Shown here in pieces: positions 1-6,255 of a stretch of 14,334 nucleotides of DNA. A program made the position numbers and the translations under genes. The DNA lies in the NCBI GenBank assembly GCA_964626495.1, contig CAZVFT010000064.1, positions 1 through 14,334 of the forward strand. Reading direction: 5' to 3'. The DNA comes from JACNLN01 sp964626495 (GTDB lineage Bacteria; Fidelibacterota; Marinisomatia; Marinisomatales; CAZVFT01). The stretch's first letter is position 1. Every line of letters starts with the position of its first letter. The notes under the pieces are model-generated. The model was given only the letters and a program-made list of their open reading frames with translations. It ran no database searches and had not been told where the DNA came from.

Positions 1-90
1 GTCAATATGTGGAAAATTTTGATTCATATCACCTTTTTATGACAATGATATTGTTATTGTAGATTACTAACATACTTCAAGGGAAGAACT

Positions 91-249
91 ATGCAACAAA
101 AAGATAATCAGCAACCTAAATTTGTCCCTGACCGGGATATGAAACTCATGGATCAGGTGAGTCAAGTATTTAGGTATCGTCACCATAATTATCATTTTTG
201 TCCAAAAATGTTACTAAACTTTATGGTGGGAAAAAATGAAAATGTTTAA
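91..249 (+). pseudogene. Remnant of an integron/Xer-type tyrosine recombinase N-terminus
   Basis: This is an open frame of 52 codons from ATG to TAA with a purine-rich ribosome site (AAGGGAAG) a few bases upstream. Residues 14-35 (PDRDMKLMDQVSQV, then FRYRHHNY) match the start of the SAM-like DNA-binding domain of integron integrases and related tyrosine recombinases, where the usual pattern is K-L-L-D-Q-V-R-x-x-x-R-x-x-H-Y-S-Y-R-T-E. The similarity stops at about residue 35. A shifted frame then reads VQKCY, a stop, and TLWWEKMKMF, which weakly resembles the expected TEKTYxxWIKxxIxF, so a frameshift is likely. No catalytic Arg-His-Arg-Tyr domain follows, because the next gene starts about 45 nt later. 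I infer a dead fragment of a mobile-element gene. The alternative is an unrelated small protein. Confidence 0.5.
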
Positions 250-293
250 AAAAAGCAACTCCTTCTCAGCATTATTAAAATGAAACTTAGTTG

Positions 294-1619
294 ATGATGT
301 TCTCTAAAGAATCAGTAAGTGATATTGAATCGGCTCATTGCTTTCATGGCATCCCCCCCTCAGAGATTATAATTCCTTACCCCAGCATTCGTTCTCTGTT
401 AGATTCCCAGACGAGGAGATATGGCGAAAAACCATTTCTCATTTACTATGATGGGAAAAATCACCGTTCAGAATATTCTTTCAGAGACGTTTTTCAACTG
501 GTCTCTAAAACTGCCAATTTTCTTGAATCCGAACGTTGTACCTTTGGTGACTGTATCGCTATTGATACTGCAAACAGAGTTGAAACTATTATCCAGTACT
601 TTTCAGTCTGGATGATCGGTGGAACAGCGGTAGTAATTGATATAAATCATCCTGCAAAAGTCATTGAAAAAATAATTCGAGAGACAGAGGTAAAACTCTT
701 TTTTACTCAACCAGAAATTTCACAAAATTATAGAGACCTCCGACAAAAGCTATCTGGATTTACTAATGTTATCGAAACAACACCAGATTTTGTTACCTCT
801 TTTCTGGAAAATCAGAGTGAAACATACAAAATCGGAATGAAATCAAAATTGCGAGATGATGGGCTAATTTTTTACAAATCTCCCAAGAACAGCAGTTCAA
901 CAGGTGTTATTCTTTCACACTATAATCTTATGGTAAATGGAATGGGAATTGCTGACTGGCACAGGTTGAGTGATGAACAACCAGTTGTTTGTGGAGTGAA
1001 TCTAACTGACATCGAGGGGATCACAGGATGTCTTATGATGTCACTTTACTCTGGAGCCCCAATAATCATCATTGAACAACATTATCCCTCATCAATAGTA
1101 AATACCATCAGCAACGAACGAGCACAAGTTGCTATTATTAATCCCAAAACATTGAAACAGTTGACATATCAAACTTTTCCCAAAAATGATTTTTCCAATT
1201 TTCGCCATTTTATCTGTACACCACCAATTAAACCTGAACTAATTAAAACTGTGAAAAAAAAATTAAACATTCCGGTGATTTCTAGTTTCAGCATCCCTGA
1301 GACCAGTTCTTTCTCCACTTTTCTCCCGTTAGACTTTTCAATTGAAGATTATCAGAAAATGAAAGTGAATAAAAATTATTCCCCTATTGGTTATCCCAGC
1401 CATCCAAACGAATTAGATATTCAGGATAGTAAAGGAAACTCACTTTCGGAGGGTGAAAAAGGGGAAATCGTCATCCGTGGACATAATGTAATGAAGGGTT
1501 ACTTTAATGATGAAAAGGTAACAGCGGACGTATTCAAATACGGGTGGTTGCATACAGGAAAACAAGGGTTTTATTTAAAGGATAAGAATGGTAAAAGATT
1601 TTACTTTCAGATATTGTAA
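294..1619 (+). CDS. AMP-binding (acyl-CoA synthetase/ligase-like) protein, catalytic motifs degraded and C-terminal domain missing
   Basis: The protein has the fold pattern of the adenylate-forming (ANL) superfamily N-terminal domain. Residue numbers count from a TTG at 291; ATG at 294 or 297 is the likelier start. The N-terminal region (IRSLLDSQTRRYGEKPFLIY), the A6 block (GEIVIRGHNVMKGYFND, about 391-407) and the start of A7 (GWLHTG) are well conserved. The P-loop that grips ATP phosphates, normally YTSGTTGxPKGV, reads YKSPKNSSSTGV at 195-206. The A5 block reads FSIPET, keeping the Glu. The A7 aspartate that binds ribose is Lys at 424 (HTGKQG). The frame ends at the A8 hinge, so the roughly 100-residue C-terminal domain with the A10 catalytic lysine is absent. 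Members are usually 500-570 aa; this is 441. I expect no ligase activity: either a decaying pseudogene still open or a pseudoenzyme. No clear Shine-Dalgarno is seen. Its last 13 nt overlap the convergent protease gene. Confidence 0.8.
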   Translation: MMFSKESVSDIESAHCFHGIPPSEIIIPYPSIRSLLDSQTRRYGEKPFLIYYDGKNHRSEYSFRDVFQLVSKTANFLESERCTFGDCIAIDTANRVETIIQYFSVWMIGGTAVVIDINHPAKVIEKIIRETEVKLFFTQPEISQNYRDLRQKLSGFTNVIETTPDFVTSFLENQSETYKIGMKSKLRDDGLIFYKSPKNSSSTGVILSHYNLMVNGMGIADWHRLSDEQPVVCGVNLTDIEGITGCLMMSLYSGAPIIIIEQHYPSSIVNTISNERAQVAIINPKTLKQLTYQTFPKNDFSNFRHFICTPPIKPELIKTVKKKLNIPVISSFSIPETSSFSTFLPLDFSIEDYQKMKVNKNYSPIGYPSHPNELDIQDSKGNSLSEGEKGEIVIRGHNVMKGYFNDEKVTADVFKYGWLHTGKQGFYLKDKNGKRFYFQIL

Positions 1620-2701
1620 TCCTTTAACCTTGTAACCCTATGTTTGATAGACGGATGACTGTGAAACAGAAATTCAACGATAGGGTGAGGATCTCGATCA
1701 GCTAAATTTTGATCTACCAACTTTTCTAAAGACGAAATCATAGAGTCTTTATCTCCTACGAGATCCAATGAAAATCCATCAGCCGCATACTCATAACTCC
1801 GGCTGATAGCATTCTGAATTGGACCCACTAAAAATCCATAAACTCCCAGCAATAACGCCAACAAAGGCAGGGCTGCCAGTTGGGTGATTCCATCAAAATT
1901 CCAGACTGATACCCATTTCAAATAGACGAGGGAAACAACGTAAAGTCCAATAAAAGTAACCACAGTCCCAAGAGCCATCAGCTTCCATAAATGCTTCAAT
2001 TTGAAGTGTCCAAGCTCGTGAGACAGAATCGCATCGATCTCTCCCTGATTAAAATTATCTATTAGCGTATCACCAATAATCACTCGCTTTGATTTCCCAA
2101 TTCCGGTAAAGGCAGCGTTGGCTTTTTTTGTGGTCTTACTCAGGTTGAACTGAAAAATACCCGTCACTTTCATCCCCACCGATTGGCAGCGTTCTCTCAC
2201 CATCGAAGTGAGTGATTCATCAGAAATTGGAGTAAATTTATAAAAAAGTGGAAAGATCAATGTTGGGGCTAATCGACCCAATATCACCGAAACTAAAAAC
2301 ATAAAAATCCCCACAGGAAGCCACCACCAATTTTGATAGGTATTTAAAAGATAGTAAAAGACAAGCAGTAAGGGTACACCTATGATAATTCCAACCAAAA
2401 GAGCTTTTACCTTCTCCCAGAAATAGGTTTTCAGATTCTGGTTAGACAGTTCATATTTATGCTCAAGCAGATACCCGCTGTAAAAAGACAGGGGAAAGAA
2501 CAAAACAGTCTCAATTACTCCAAGAATCCCAGAAAAGACAAGCAAAGCAAGATATGAGGAAGACGTTACTGAAAAAGACCACTGTTCCACTATTTCAGTG
2601 AAACCGAAAAACACGATAGCTCCGAGGAAAACCCAACCCAAGACAGTACCCGTCAGGCTGAGAGCAAGATTTATGTTGTTATAGCGTTTTGCTTTGTCCA
2701 T
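1607..2701 (-). CDS. M48-family (Ste24/CAAX protease-like) integral membrane zinc metalloprotease
   Basis: The 364-residue protein has several hydrophobic membrane segments (about 13-33, 49-71, 99-119, 125-148, 243-262 and 276-294). The zinc-binding HELGH motif is at 228-232 in SHELGHFKLKH, and the third ligand is probably Glu304 in SRSYEYAADGF, as in M48 proteases. The stretch NAAFTGIGKSKRVIIGDTLI just before the active site, and the C-terminal HSHPSIKHRV, are characteristic of Ste24-type enzymes rather than HtpX, although the protein is shorter than typical Ste24 (about 410-450). In bacteria such proteins usually serve membrane protein quality control, because CAAX prenylation is absent; that role is inferred. 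The ATG at 2701 lacks an obvious Shine-Dalgarno. The gene lies downstream of the tgt-Nudix pair on the same strand, separated by a 176-nt spacer with a hairpin, so co-transcription is possible. Its 3' end overlaps the + strand AMP-binding gene by 13 nt. Confidence 0.9.
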   Translation of the reverse strand: MDKAKRYNNINLALSLTGTVLGWVFLGAIVFFGFTEIVEQWSFSVTSSSYLALLVFSGILGVIETVLFFPLSFYSGYLLEHKYELSNQNLKTYFWEKVKALLVGIIIGVPLLLVFYYLLNTYQNWWWLPVGIFMFLVSVILGRLAPTLIFPLFYKFTPISDESLTSMVRERCQSVGMKVTGIFQFNLSKTTKKANAAFTGIGKSKRVIIGDTLIDNFNQGEIDAILSHELGHFKLKHLWKLMALGTVVTFIGLYVVSLVYLKWVSVWNFDGITQLAALPLLALLLGVYGFLVGPIQNAISRSYEYAADGFSLDLVGDKDSMISSLEKLVDQNLADRDPHPIVEFLFHSHPSIKHRVTRLKDYNI

Positions 2702-2772
2702 TTTAAAACTATTGGCTTATTACACATTTTTGTCGGTCAGGCGCTCGACTGATAGGCAATCTTGTTTTTGAA

Positions 2773-2807
2773 CGACCTCCCCTCTCCGTCGGGAACCCGA
2801 CAGGTCG
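2773..2807. repeat. Two-part inverted repeat (REP-like hairpin)
   Basis: Outer arms CGACCT (2773-2778) and AGGTCG (2802-2807) enclose an inner perfect stem GTCGGG (2788-2793), AA loop, CCCGAC (2796-2801). Nine extra pyrimidines (2779-2787) on one side bulge out. The element is much more GC-rich than its surroundings. It sits in the 176-nt gap between the Nudix gene and the protease gene. No T-run follows on either strand, so a classical intrinsic terminator is unlikely; a dispersed REP-like element is more plausible. A weaker inverted repeat, TCAGGCG/CGACTGA with one mismatch (2737-2752), lies next to it. Confidence 0.6.
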
Positions 2808-2877
2808 GTGAAGAACCAAAATACTAAATCTTGGGCGAAAATAAGGATAACGAGTGTTATATATTCGTCATAGCATT

Positions 2878-3342
2878 TCAATCAAATGCTACTTCTGACC
2901 ACTTTAATCGTTCATCTTCATCAGTAATCATACGGTGCAATACAGATAGTGCTTTCCTTTGTTGTTCCCAGCTAAGAAGTGATAGTGCCTCCTCAAAACT
3001 AACCCAGCGATATTCCAAATGTTCATCGGATAAAATCACTTCATCCGATTCAACTTCAATTCCAAAAACCGGGATAAGGTTTATCCTATCCTTGAAACTT
3101 TGATAAAACGAACTCAGGTGGTCAACCACAAACAGTCGAACTGTTGTCAAACCCGTTTCTTCTTTCAATTCCCGAACAACAGTTTCTGGTGCTTTTTCCC
3201 CATCTTCTATCCTCCCAGCCACTCCCTGCCAGAGATGCCCATAGAATTTCTTTTTTCTCCTTTTTAAAAGGAGATATTTCGGTTTACCTTTTTCCCACCG
3301 AAACACATAACTGTCTATATGGTTTGCTACAATCTCAGTCAT
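2878..3342 (-). CDS. Nudix hydrolase, NudB-like (dihydroneopterin triphosphate/nucleotide pyrophosphatase type)
   Basis: This is a single-domain, 154-residue Nudix protein. The complete Nudix box G-x5-E-x7-R-E-L-x-E-E-x-G-L lies at residues 43-65 (starting GRIEDGE, ending RELKEETGL), and all metal-binding glutamates are present. The flanking FYGHLWQGVAG before the box and the YRWVSFEEA...SWEQQRKAL tail resemble NudB-type enzymes, which remove pyrophosphate from dihydroneopterin triphosphate and from dNTPs; the substrate cannot be fixed from sequence. The start is the ATG at 3342, not an upstream codon. It overlaps the tgt stop as ATGA and has a strong GGAG/AAGG ribosome site 4-10 nt upstream inside tgt. 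Translation is therefore probably coupled to tgt. The gene ends 176 nt before the M48 protease gene on the same strand. Confidence 0.88.
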   Translation of the reverse strand: MTEIVANHIDSYVFRWEKGKPKYLLLKRRKKKFYGHLWQGVAGRIEDGEKAPETVVRELKEETGLTTVRLFVVDHLSSFYQSFKDRINLIPVFGIEVESDEVILSDEHLEYRWVSFEEALSLLSWEQQRKALSVLHRMITDEDERLKWSEVAFD

Positions 3343-4466
3343 TTGCCTTCTCCAAACTGTTGAACAAATTCTTTCGACCAAGAATAAAACGTGCCAGACA
3401 AAATCTCAGTTCTAATTTTTTTCATCAAGGAGAGATAGAAGGTTATATTATGAAGAGAAGCTATCCTAAGTCCTAAAATTTCATTCATTTTAAACAGGTG
3501 TCTGAGATAAGCTCGCGAAAAGGTTCTACAACCATAACAAGAGCAGTTCTCATCTACGGGTAAGTTGTCCAATTTGTACCGTTCATTCAGGATGTTAATT
3601 TTCCCATTCCAGGTAAAAAGCTGCCCGTTGCGGGCGTTCCGAGTTGGAATAACGCAATCGAACATATCCACACCTAATGCTACCGCCTTGACAATATCGT
3701 CCGGTTTTCCGACACCCATTAAATATCTCACCTTATCCTCGGGAAGCAGTGAATCCATCAATGCAAGCGTATCAAACATAGCCGATTTTTCTTCACCAAC
3801 AGCCAGACCACCGATGGCGATACCGGTTTCAGCATAGGGGATTAATTCTTCCACGCTCTTTCGCCGCAAATCCTCGAAAATACCTCCCTGGACAATCGGA
3901 AATAACGTACCCACTGGTCCATTCAGTGGTGGATTTTCATTCAAATATTGATGGCAATGCTTAATCCAGAGTGATGTTCGGTTCACAGCTGATTCAACGT
4001 GTTTTTTTGACGCATCCCCGGGTGGACACTGGTCCAGTGCCATAATAATGTCACTCCCCAGGGCTCGCTGGATTTCAGCAGATTTCTGTGGAGTAATGAA
4101 ATGTTCGCTCCCATCAAGCGTAGATTTAAACACAACACCCTTGTTATTTATGTTACGCAACTCAGCTAAACTGAATATCTGGAATCCTCCACTATCGGTA
4201 AGAATTGGTTTCTCCCAGGAGATAAATTTATGGAGACCGCCAGCTTTTTCAATTATTTCAAGTCCCGGACGGAGATAAAGATGGTAGGTGTTTCCGAGAA
4301 TGATCTGTGCTCCGGCGTTTTCCAAATCCTCAGGTGATAGGGTTTTTACGGCTCCGTAAGTGCCAATAGGAATAAAGATAGGGGTTTTTATCGTACCCCG
4401 GTCAGTGATCAATTCACCGATTCGAGCAGAGGTGTTATTATCAAATTCTATTACTTCAAACTTCAT
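3339..4466 (-). CDS. tgt: tRNA-guanine (queuine) transglycosylase
   Basis: The enzyme exchanges guanine-34 of GUN-anticodon tRNAs for preQ1, the entry step of queuosine in bacterial tRNA. At 375 residues it has the usual bacterial length. The general acid/base Asp91 lies in TDSGGFQIFSL, and the nucleophile Asp270 lies in GVDMFDCVIPTRNARNG. The substrate-recognition QGG (193-195) and GGLAVGE (219-225) are present. The zinc site is complete: C308, C310, C313 (CSCYGC) and H339. The N-terminus (FEVIEFDNNTSARIGEL) aligns with family members from the first residues, and a GGTGG ribosome site lies just upstream of the ATG at 4466. It is the first gene of a pair with the Nudix hydrolase, whose ATG overlaps its TGA. 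No queA, queC-F or yajC is visible in the window. Confidence 0.97.
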   Translation of the reverse strand: MKFEVIEFDNNTSARIGELITDRGTIKTPIFIPIGTYGAVKTLSPEDLENAGAQIILGNTYHLYLRPGLEIIEKAGGLHKFISWEKPILTDSGGFQIFSLAELRNINNKGVVFKSTLDGSEHFITPQKSAEIQRALGSDIIMALDQCPPGDASKKHVESAVNRTSLWIKHCHQYLNENPPLNGPVGTLFPIVQGGIFEDLRRKSVEELIPYAETGIAIGGLAVGEEKSAMFDTLALMDSLLPEDKVRYLMGVGKPDDIVKAVALGVDMFDCVIPTRNARNGQLFTWNGKINILNERYKLDNLPVDENCSCYGCRTFSRAYLRHLFKMNEILGLRIASLHNITFYLSLMKKIRTEILSGTFYSWSKEFVQQFGEGK

Positions 4467-4676
4467 AATTTTCCACCATTAGTAAAGAATATTACAAAAT
4501 TTAGTTTTTCATCTCATAGATGGGTGTGAAATTGCTAATCCTTAAAATATTGAGGATTTACATAAACAGTTTAATCATAGTTGAGTCCAATCCAGAAAAG
4601 TATTTTTCAAATGAAAGAAACCGTTCCGTCGAGAGCCGGACACGTAAAAGGTTCATAATAATTTTTTATTGAGTTC

Positions 4677-4700
4677 AACCCACGACTTAAGTCGTGGGTT
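4677..4700. repeat. 24-bp perfect palindrome (REP-like)
   Basis: The half AACCCACGACTT is followed directly by its exact reverse complement, giving an uninterrupted 24-bp palindrome centred on CTTAAG. As single-stranded DNA or RNA it would fold into a strong GC-containing stem. I recall similar CCCACGACTT...GTCGTGGG palindromes as dispersed intergenic elements in diverse bacterial genomes, but I cannot confirm this here. No T-run follows immediately on either strand. Confidence 0.75.
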
Positions 4701-4707
4701 ATCAACA

Positions 4708-4748
4708 AATTACAAGAAGACATAACCATTTTAATGGTTTTTGTAATT
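4708..4748. repeat. Nested inverted repeat
   Basis: The outer arms AATTACAA (4708-4715) and TTGTAATT (4741-4748) are exact reverse complements. Inside them lies AACCATT (4724-4730), a TT loop, and AATGGTT (4733-4739). The element begins 7 nt after the 24-bp palindrome, so both may belong to one roughly 72-nt mobile or regulatory unit (4677-4748). The unit's function is unknown. Confidence 0.55.
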
Positions 4749-4774
4749 AATAGAAAAGTTGGCGTACTTGACCC

Positions 4775-4824
4775 GTGAAATCTGTTTTCTCATTTCACTG
4801 GGTTTCACCTTTTTGGAGTGAAAT
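4775..4824. repeat. Four GTGAAAT-type half-sites in alternating orientation
   Basis: GTGAAAT (4775-4781), ATTTCAC (4792-4798), TTTCAC (4803-4808) and GTGAAAT (4818-4824) form two back-to-back inverted repeats within 50 nt, just beyond the radA stop. They could be paired operator sites, or stems that end the radA message. The hairpins have no clean trailing T-run on the minus strand, so a simple terminator is not well supported. Confidence 0.45.
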
Positions 4825-4829
4825 CATAG

Positions 4830-6182
4830 TTAAAACAGAAAATGAAACACCTTCTGTACGGAATCAACGCCACGAACTTTAATTCCAGATATTTTCTCAC
4901 TGAATTTCCGCACACTGGAAGACGGTGCAATAATCTCATTAAATCTCAATTGTTTTGCTTCGTTGATTCGCCTTCCCAACTGGGATACTCCCCGCAATTC
5001 CCCACCAAGTCCCACCTCACCAACAAGAACGGTATTCGTCGGAATGGATTTATCCTTCAAACTGGATGCAATGGCACAGATGACTCCCAGGTCAGCTGCA
5101 GGTTCATCAACTCTCATCCCTCCCACAATGTTAATAAAAACATCCTTCGTGCTCATTAATAGTCCCACTCGCTTTTCCAAAACCGCCAACAACATCGCAA
5201 GTCGCCTGAAATCAAATCCCGTCACGTTCCGCTGGGCGTTTCCAAAGCTAGCATTGGTCACCAATGCCTGAACTTCCACCAGAATTGGTCGACTTCCTTC
5301 CATACTCGGAATCACTGCTGAACCGGCTATTCCTTCCTGACGTTCAGATAGAAAAAGTTCAGATGGATTTAATACTTCTCGTAAACCAGTAGAAGTCATC
5401 TCAAATACGCCCACCTCGTTTGTGGCACCAAAACGATTCTTCACCGCTCTGAGGATGCGAAAGTCATGTCGATTATCACCCTCAAGATAGAGAACCGTAT
5501 CAACCACATGCTCCAACATTCTAGGTCCGGCGATGACACCTTCTTTGGTAACATGTCCAATGATAATGGCAGTGATTTTCCACGACTTGCAATATTCCAA
5601 AATCCTCTGACCGCATTCTCTAATCTGACCAATTGCTCCGGGAAAGCTATCAACAGAATCGGTATAAATTGTCTGAATCGAATCAATAACAAGAAAATCT
5701 GGCTTTATTAGTGATAGCTGTTCCTGAATTCTCTCCCATTGATTTTCTCCGCTGAGTGTTACCTTTTCTGAATCAACACTGATCCGCTTTGCCCTGAGGG
5801 CAATCTGTTCCTCGTTCTCTTCAGCTGAAACATAAACCGTTGATCTTTTCAGGGTGCTAACTATTTGAAGTGCAAGTGTTGATTTACCAATCCCTGGACT
5901 GCCCCCAAGAAGAACAACAGATCCCGGTAAAAATCCTCCACCAAGAACCCTGTCAATCTCTGGAATATTCGTCGATGTCCTTTCGAGCTTGCTGTTATAG
6001 AGTACCTCACTCAATGGTTTCGATTCTCTGGAAGCTAAGATTTTTTCCCTACGACCAGCTGGAATAGTAAACTCTTTCAGGGTACCCCATTCATGACAAG
6101 CGGGACATTTCCCATACCACTTGGGAAAATCAGCCCCACACTCAGAACAAAGAAATGTAATTTTTGTCTTAGGATTTGGCAT
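4830..6182 (-). CDS. radA: DNA repair protein RadA (Sms)
   Basis: RadA is a RecA-related ATPase/helicase that processes recombination intermediates such as branch-migrating joints in the cytoplasm. The 450-residue protein carries a four-cysteine zinc finger (C12, C15, C26, C29, as CSECGADFPKWYGKCPAC). It has Walker A GGSPGIGKST (93-102), Walker B FLVIDSIQ (163-170), the RadA signature KNRFG (248-252), and a C-terminal Lon-protease-like domain without protease catalysis (about 280-450, including GGMRVDEPAADL and GEVGLGGELRGV). The start is the ATG at 6182, where MPNPKTKITFLC gives the normal RadA N-terminus. The frame stays open 150 nt further upstream, but that extension lacks family similarity and would run into the preceding gene. 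No strong Shine-Dalgarno precedes it. It lies 73 nt downstream of the protease/barrel gene on the same strand. Confidence 0.96.
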   Translation of the reverse strand: MPNPKTKITFLCSECGADFPKWYGKCPACHEWGTLKEFTIPAGRREKILASRESKPLSEVLYNSKLERTSTNIPEIDRVLGGGFLPGSVVLLGGSPGIGKSTLALQIVSTLKRSTVYVSAEENEEQIALRAKRISVDSEKVTLSGENQWERIQEQLSLIKPDFLVIDSIQTIYTDSVDSFPGAIGQIRECGQRILEYCKSWKITAIIIGHVTKEGVIAGPRMLEHVVDTVLYLEGDNRHDFRILRAVKNRFGATNEVGVFEMTSTGLREVLNPSELFLSERQEGIAGSAVIPSMEGSRPILVEVQALVTNASFGNAQRNVTGFDFRRLAMLLAVLEKRVGLLMSTKDVFINIVGGMRVDEPAADLGVICAIASSLKDKSIPTNTVLVGEVGLGGELRGVSQLGRRINEAKQLRFNEIIAPSSSVRKFSEKISGIKVRGVDSVQKVFHFLF

Positions 6183-6205
6183 TTTGTAATAATAAAGTTT
6201 AAAAT

Positions 6206-6228
6206 TTCCCTCAGGAAAAGCAAGGGAA
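6206..6228 (-). terminator. Possible weak terminator or attenuator hairpin between the barrel gene and radA
   Basis: On the minus strand TTCCCT, an 11-nt loop and AGGGAA form a 6-bp perfect stem, with AAA/TTT sequence able to extend it across one bulged base. A moderately T-rich stretch (AAATTTTAAACTTTATTATT) follows and runs up to the radA start. It could partly terminate transcription from the upstream gene or structure the radA leader. The stem is short, so the call is tentative. Confidence 0.3.
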
Positions 6229-6255
6229 TTTAAATTAACAATTCGAACGGAATGA

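Larger units (their letters stand above)
4467..4829. other. Palindrome-rich spacer between radA (3' end) and tgt (5' end)
   Basis: This 363-nt gap has no convincing coding frame. It should hold the tgt promoter, reading leftward, and the end of the radA transcript. It contains a series of inverted repeats: AATCCT/AGGATT (4537-4558), a 24-bp perfect palindrome (4677-4700), a nested hairpin (4708-4748) and four alternating GTGAAAT-type half-sites (4775-4824). I could not place a confident -35/-10 pair. The density of dyad symmetry suggests accumulated REP- or MITE-like elements. Confidence 0.6.

Noticed and set aside
42..60. ACAAT-GAT-ATTGT inverted repeat with a further ATTGT
   Set aside because: The arms are short and AT-rich and could arise by chance. 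No convincing promoter or attI pattern surrounds them.
236..283. 15-codon frame MKMFKKSNSFSALLK with a GGTGGG ribosome-like site
   Set aside because: It is too short to judge and lies within the likely frameshifted integrase remnant. It could be a leader peptide for the AMP-binding gene, but nothing supports that beyond position.
2719..2730. ATTACACATTTT shared with the spacer before lpxH (about 9759-9770)
   Set aside because: The 12-bp AT-rich match lies in different orientation relative to the genes and is likely chance.
2731..2820. Integron attC site in the Nudix-protease spacer
   Set aside because: Prompted by the nearby integrase remnant, but no matching GTTRRRY/RYYYAAC core boxes frame the hairpin.
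3343..3381. 13-residue N-terminal extension of the Nudix protein
   Set aside because: The ATG at 3342 has a strong ribosome site and an ATGA overlap with tgt. The extension is just tgt sequence in another frame.
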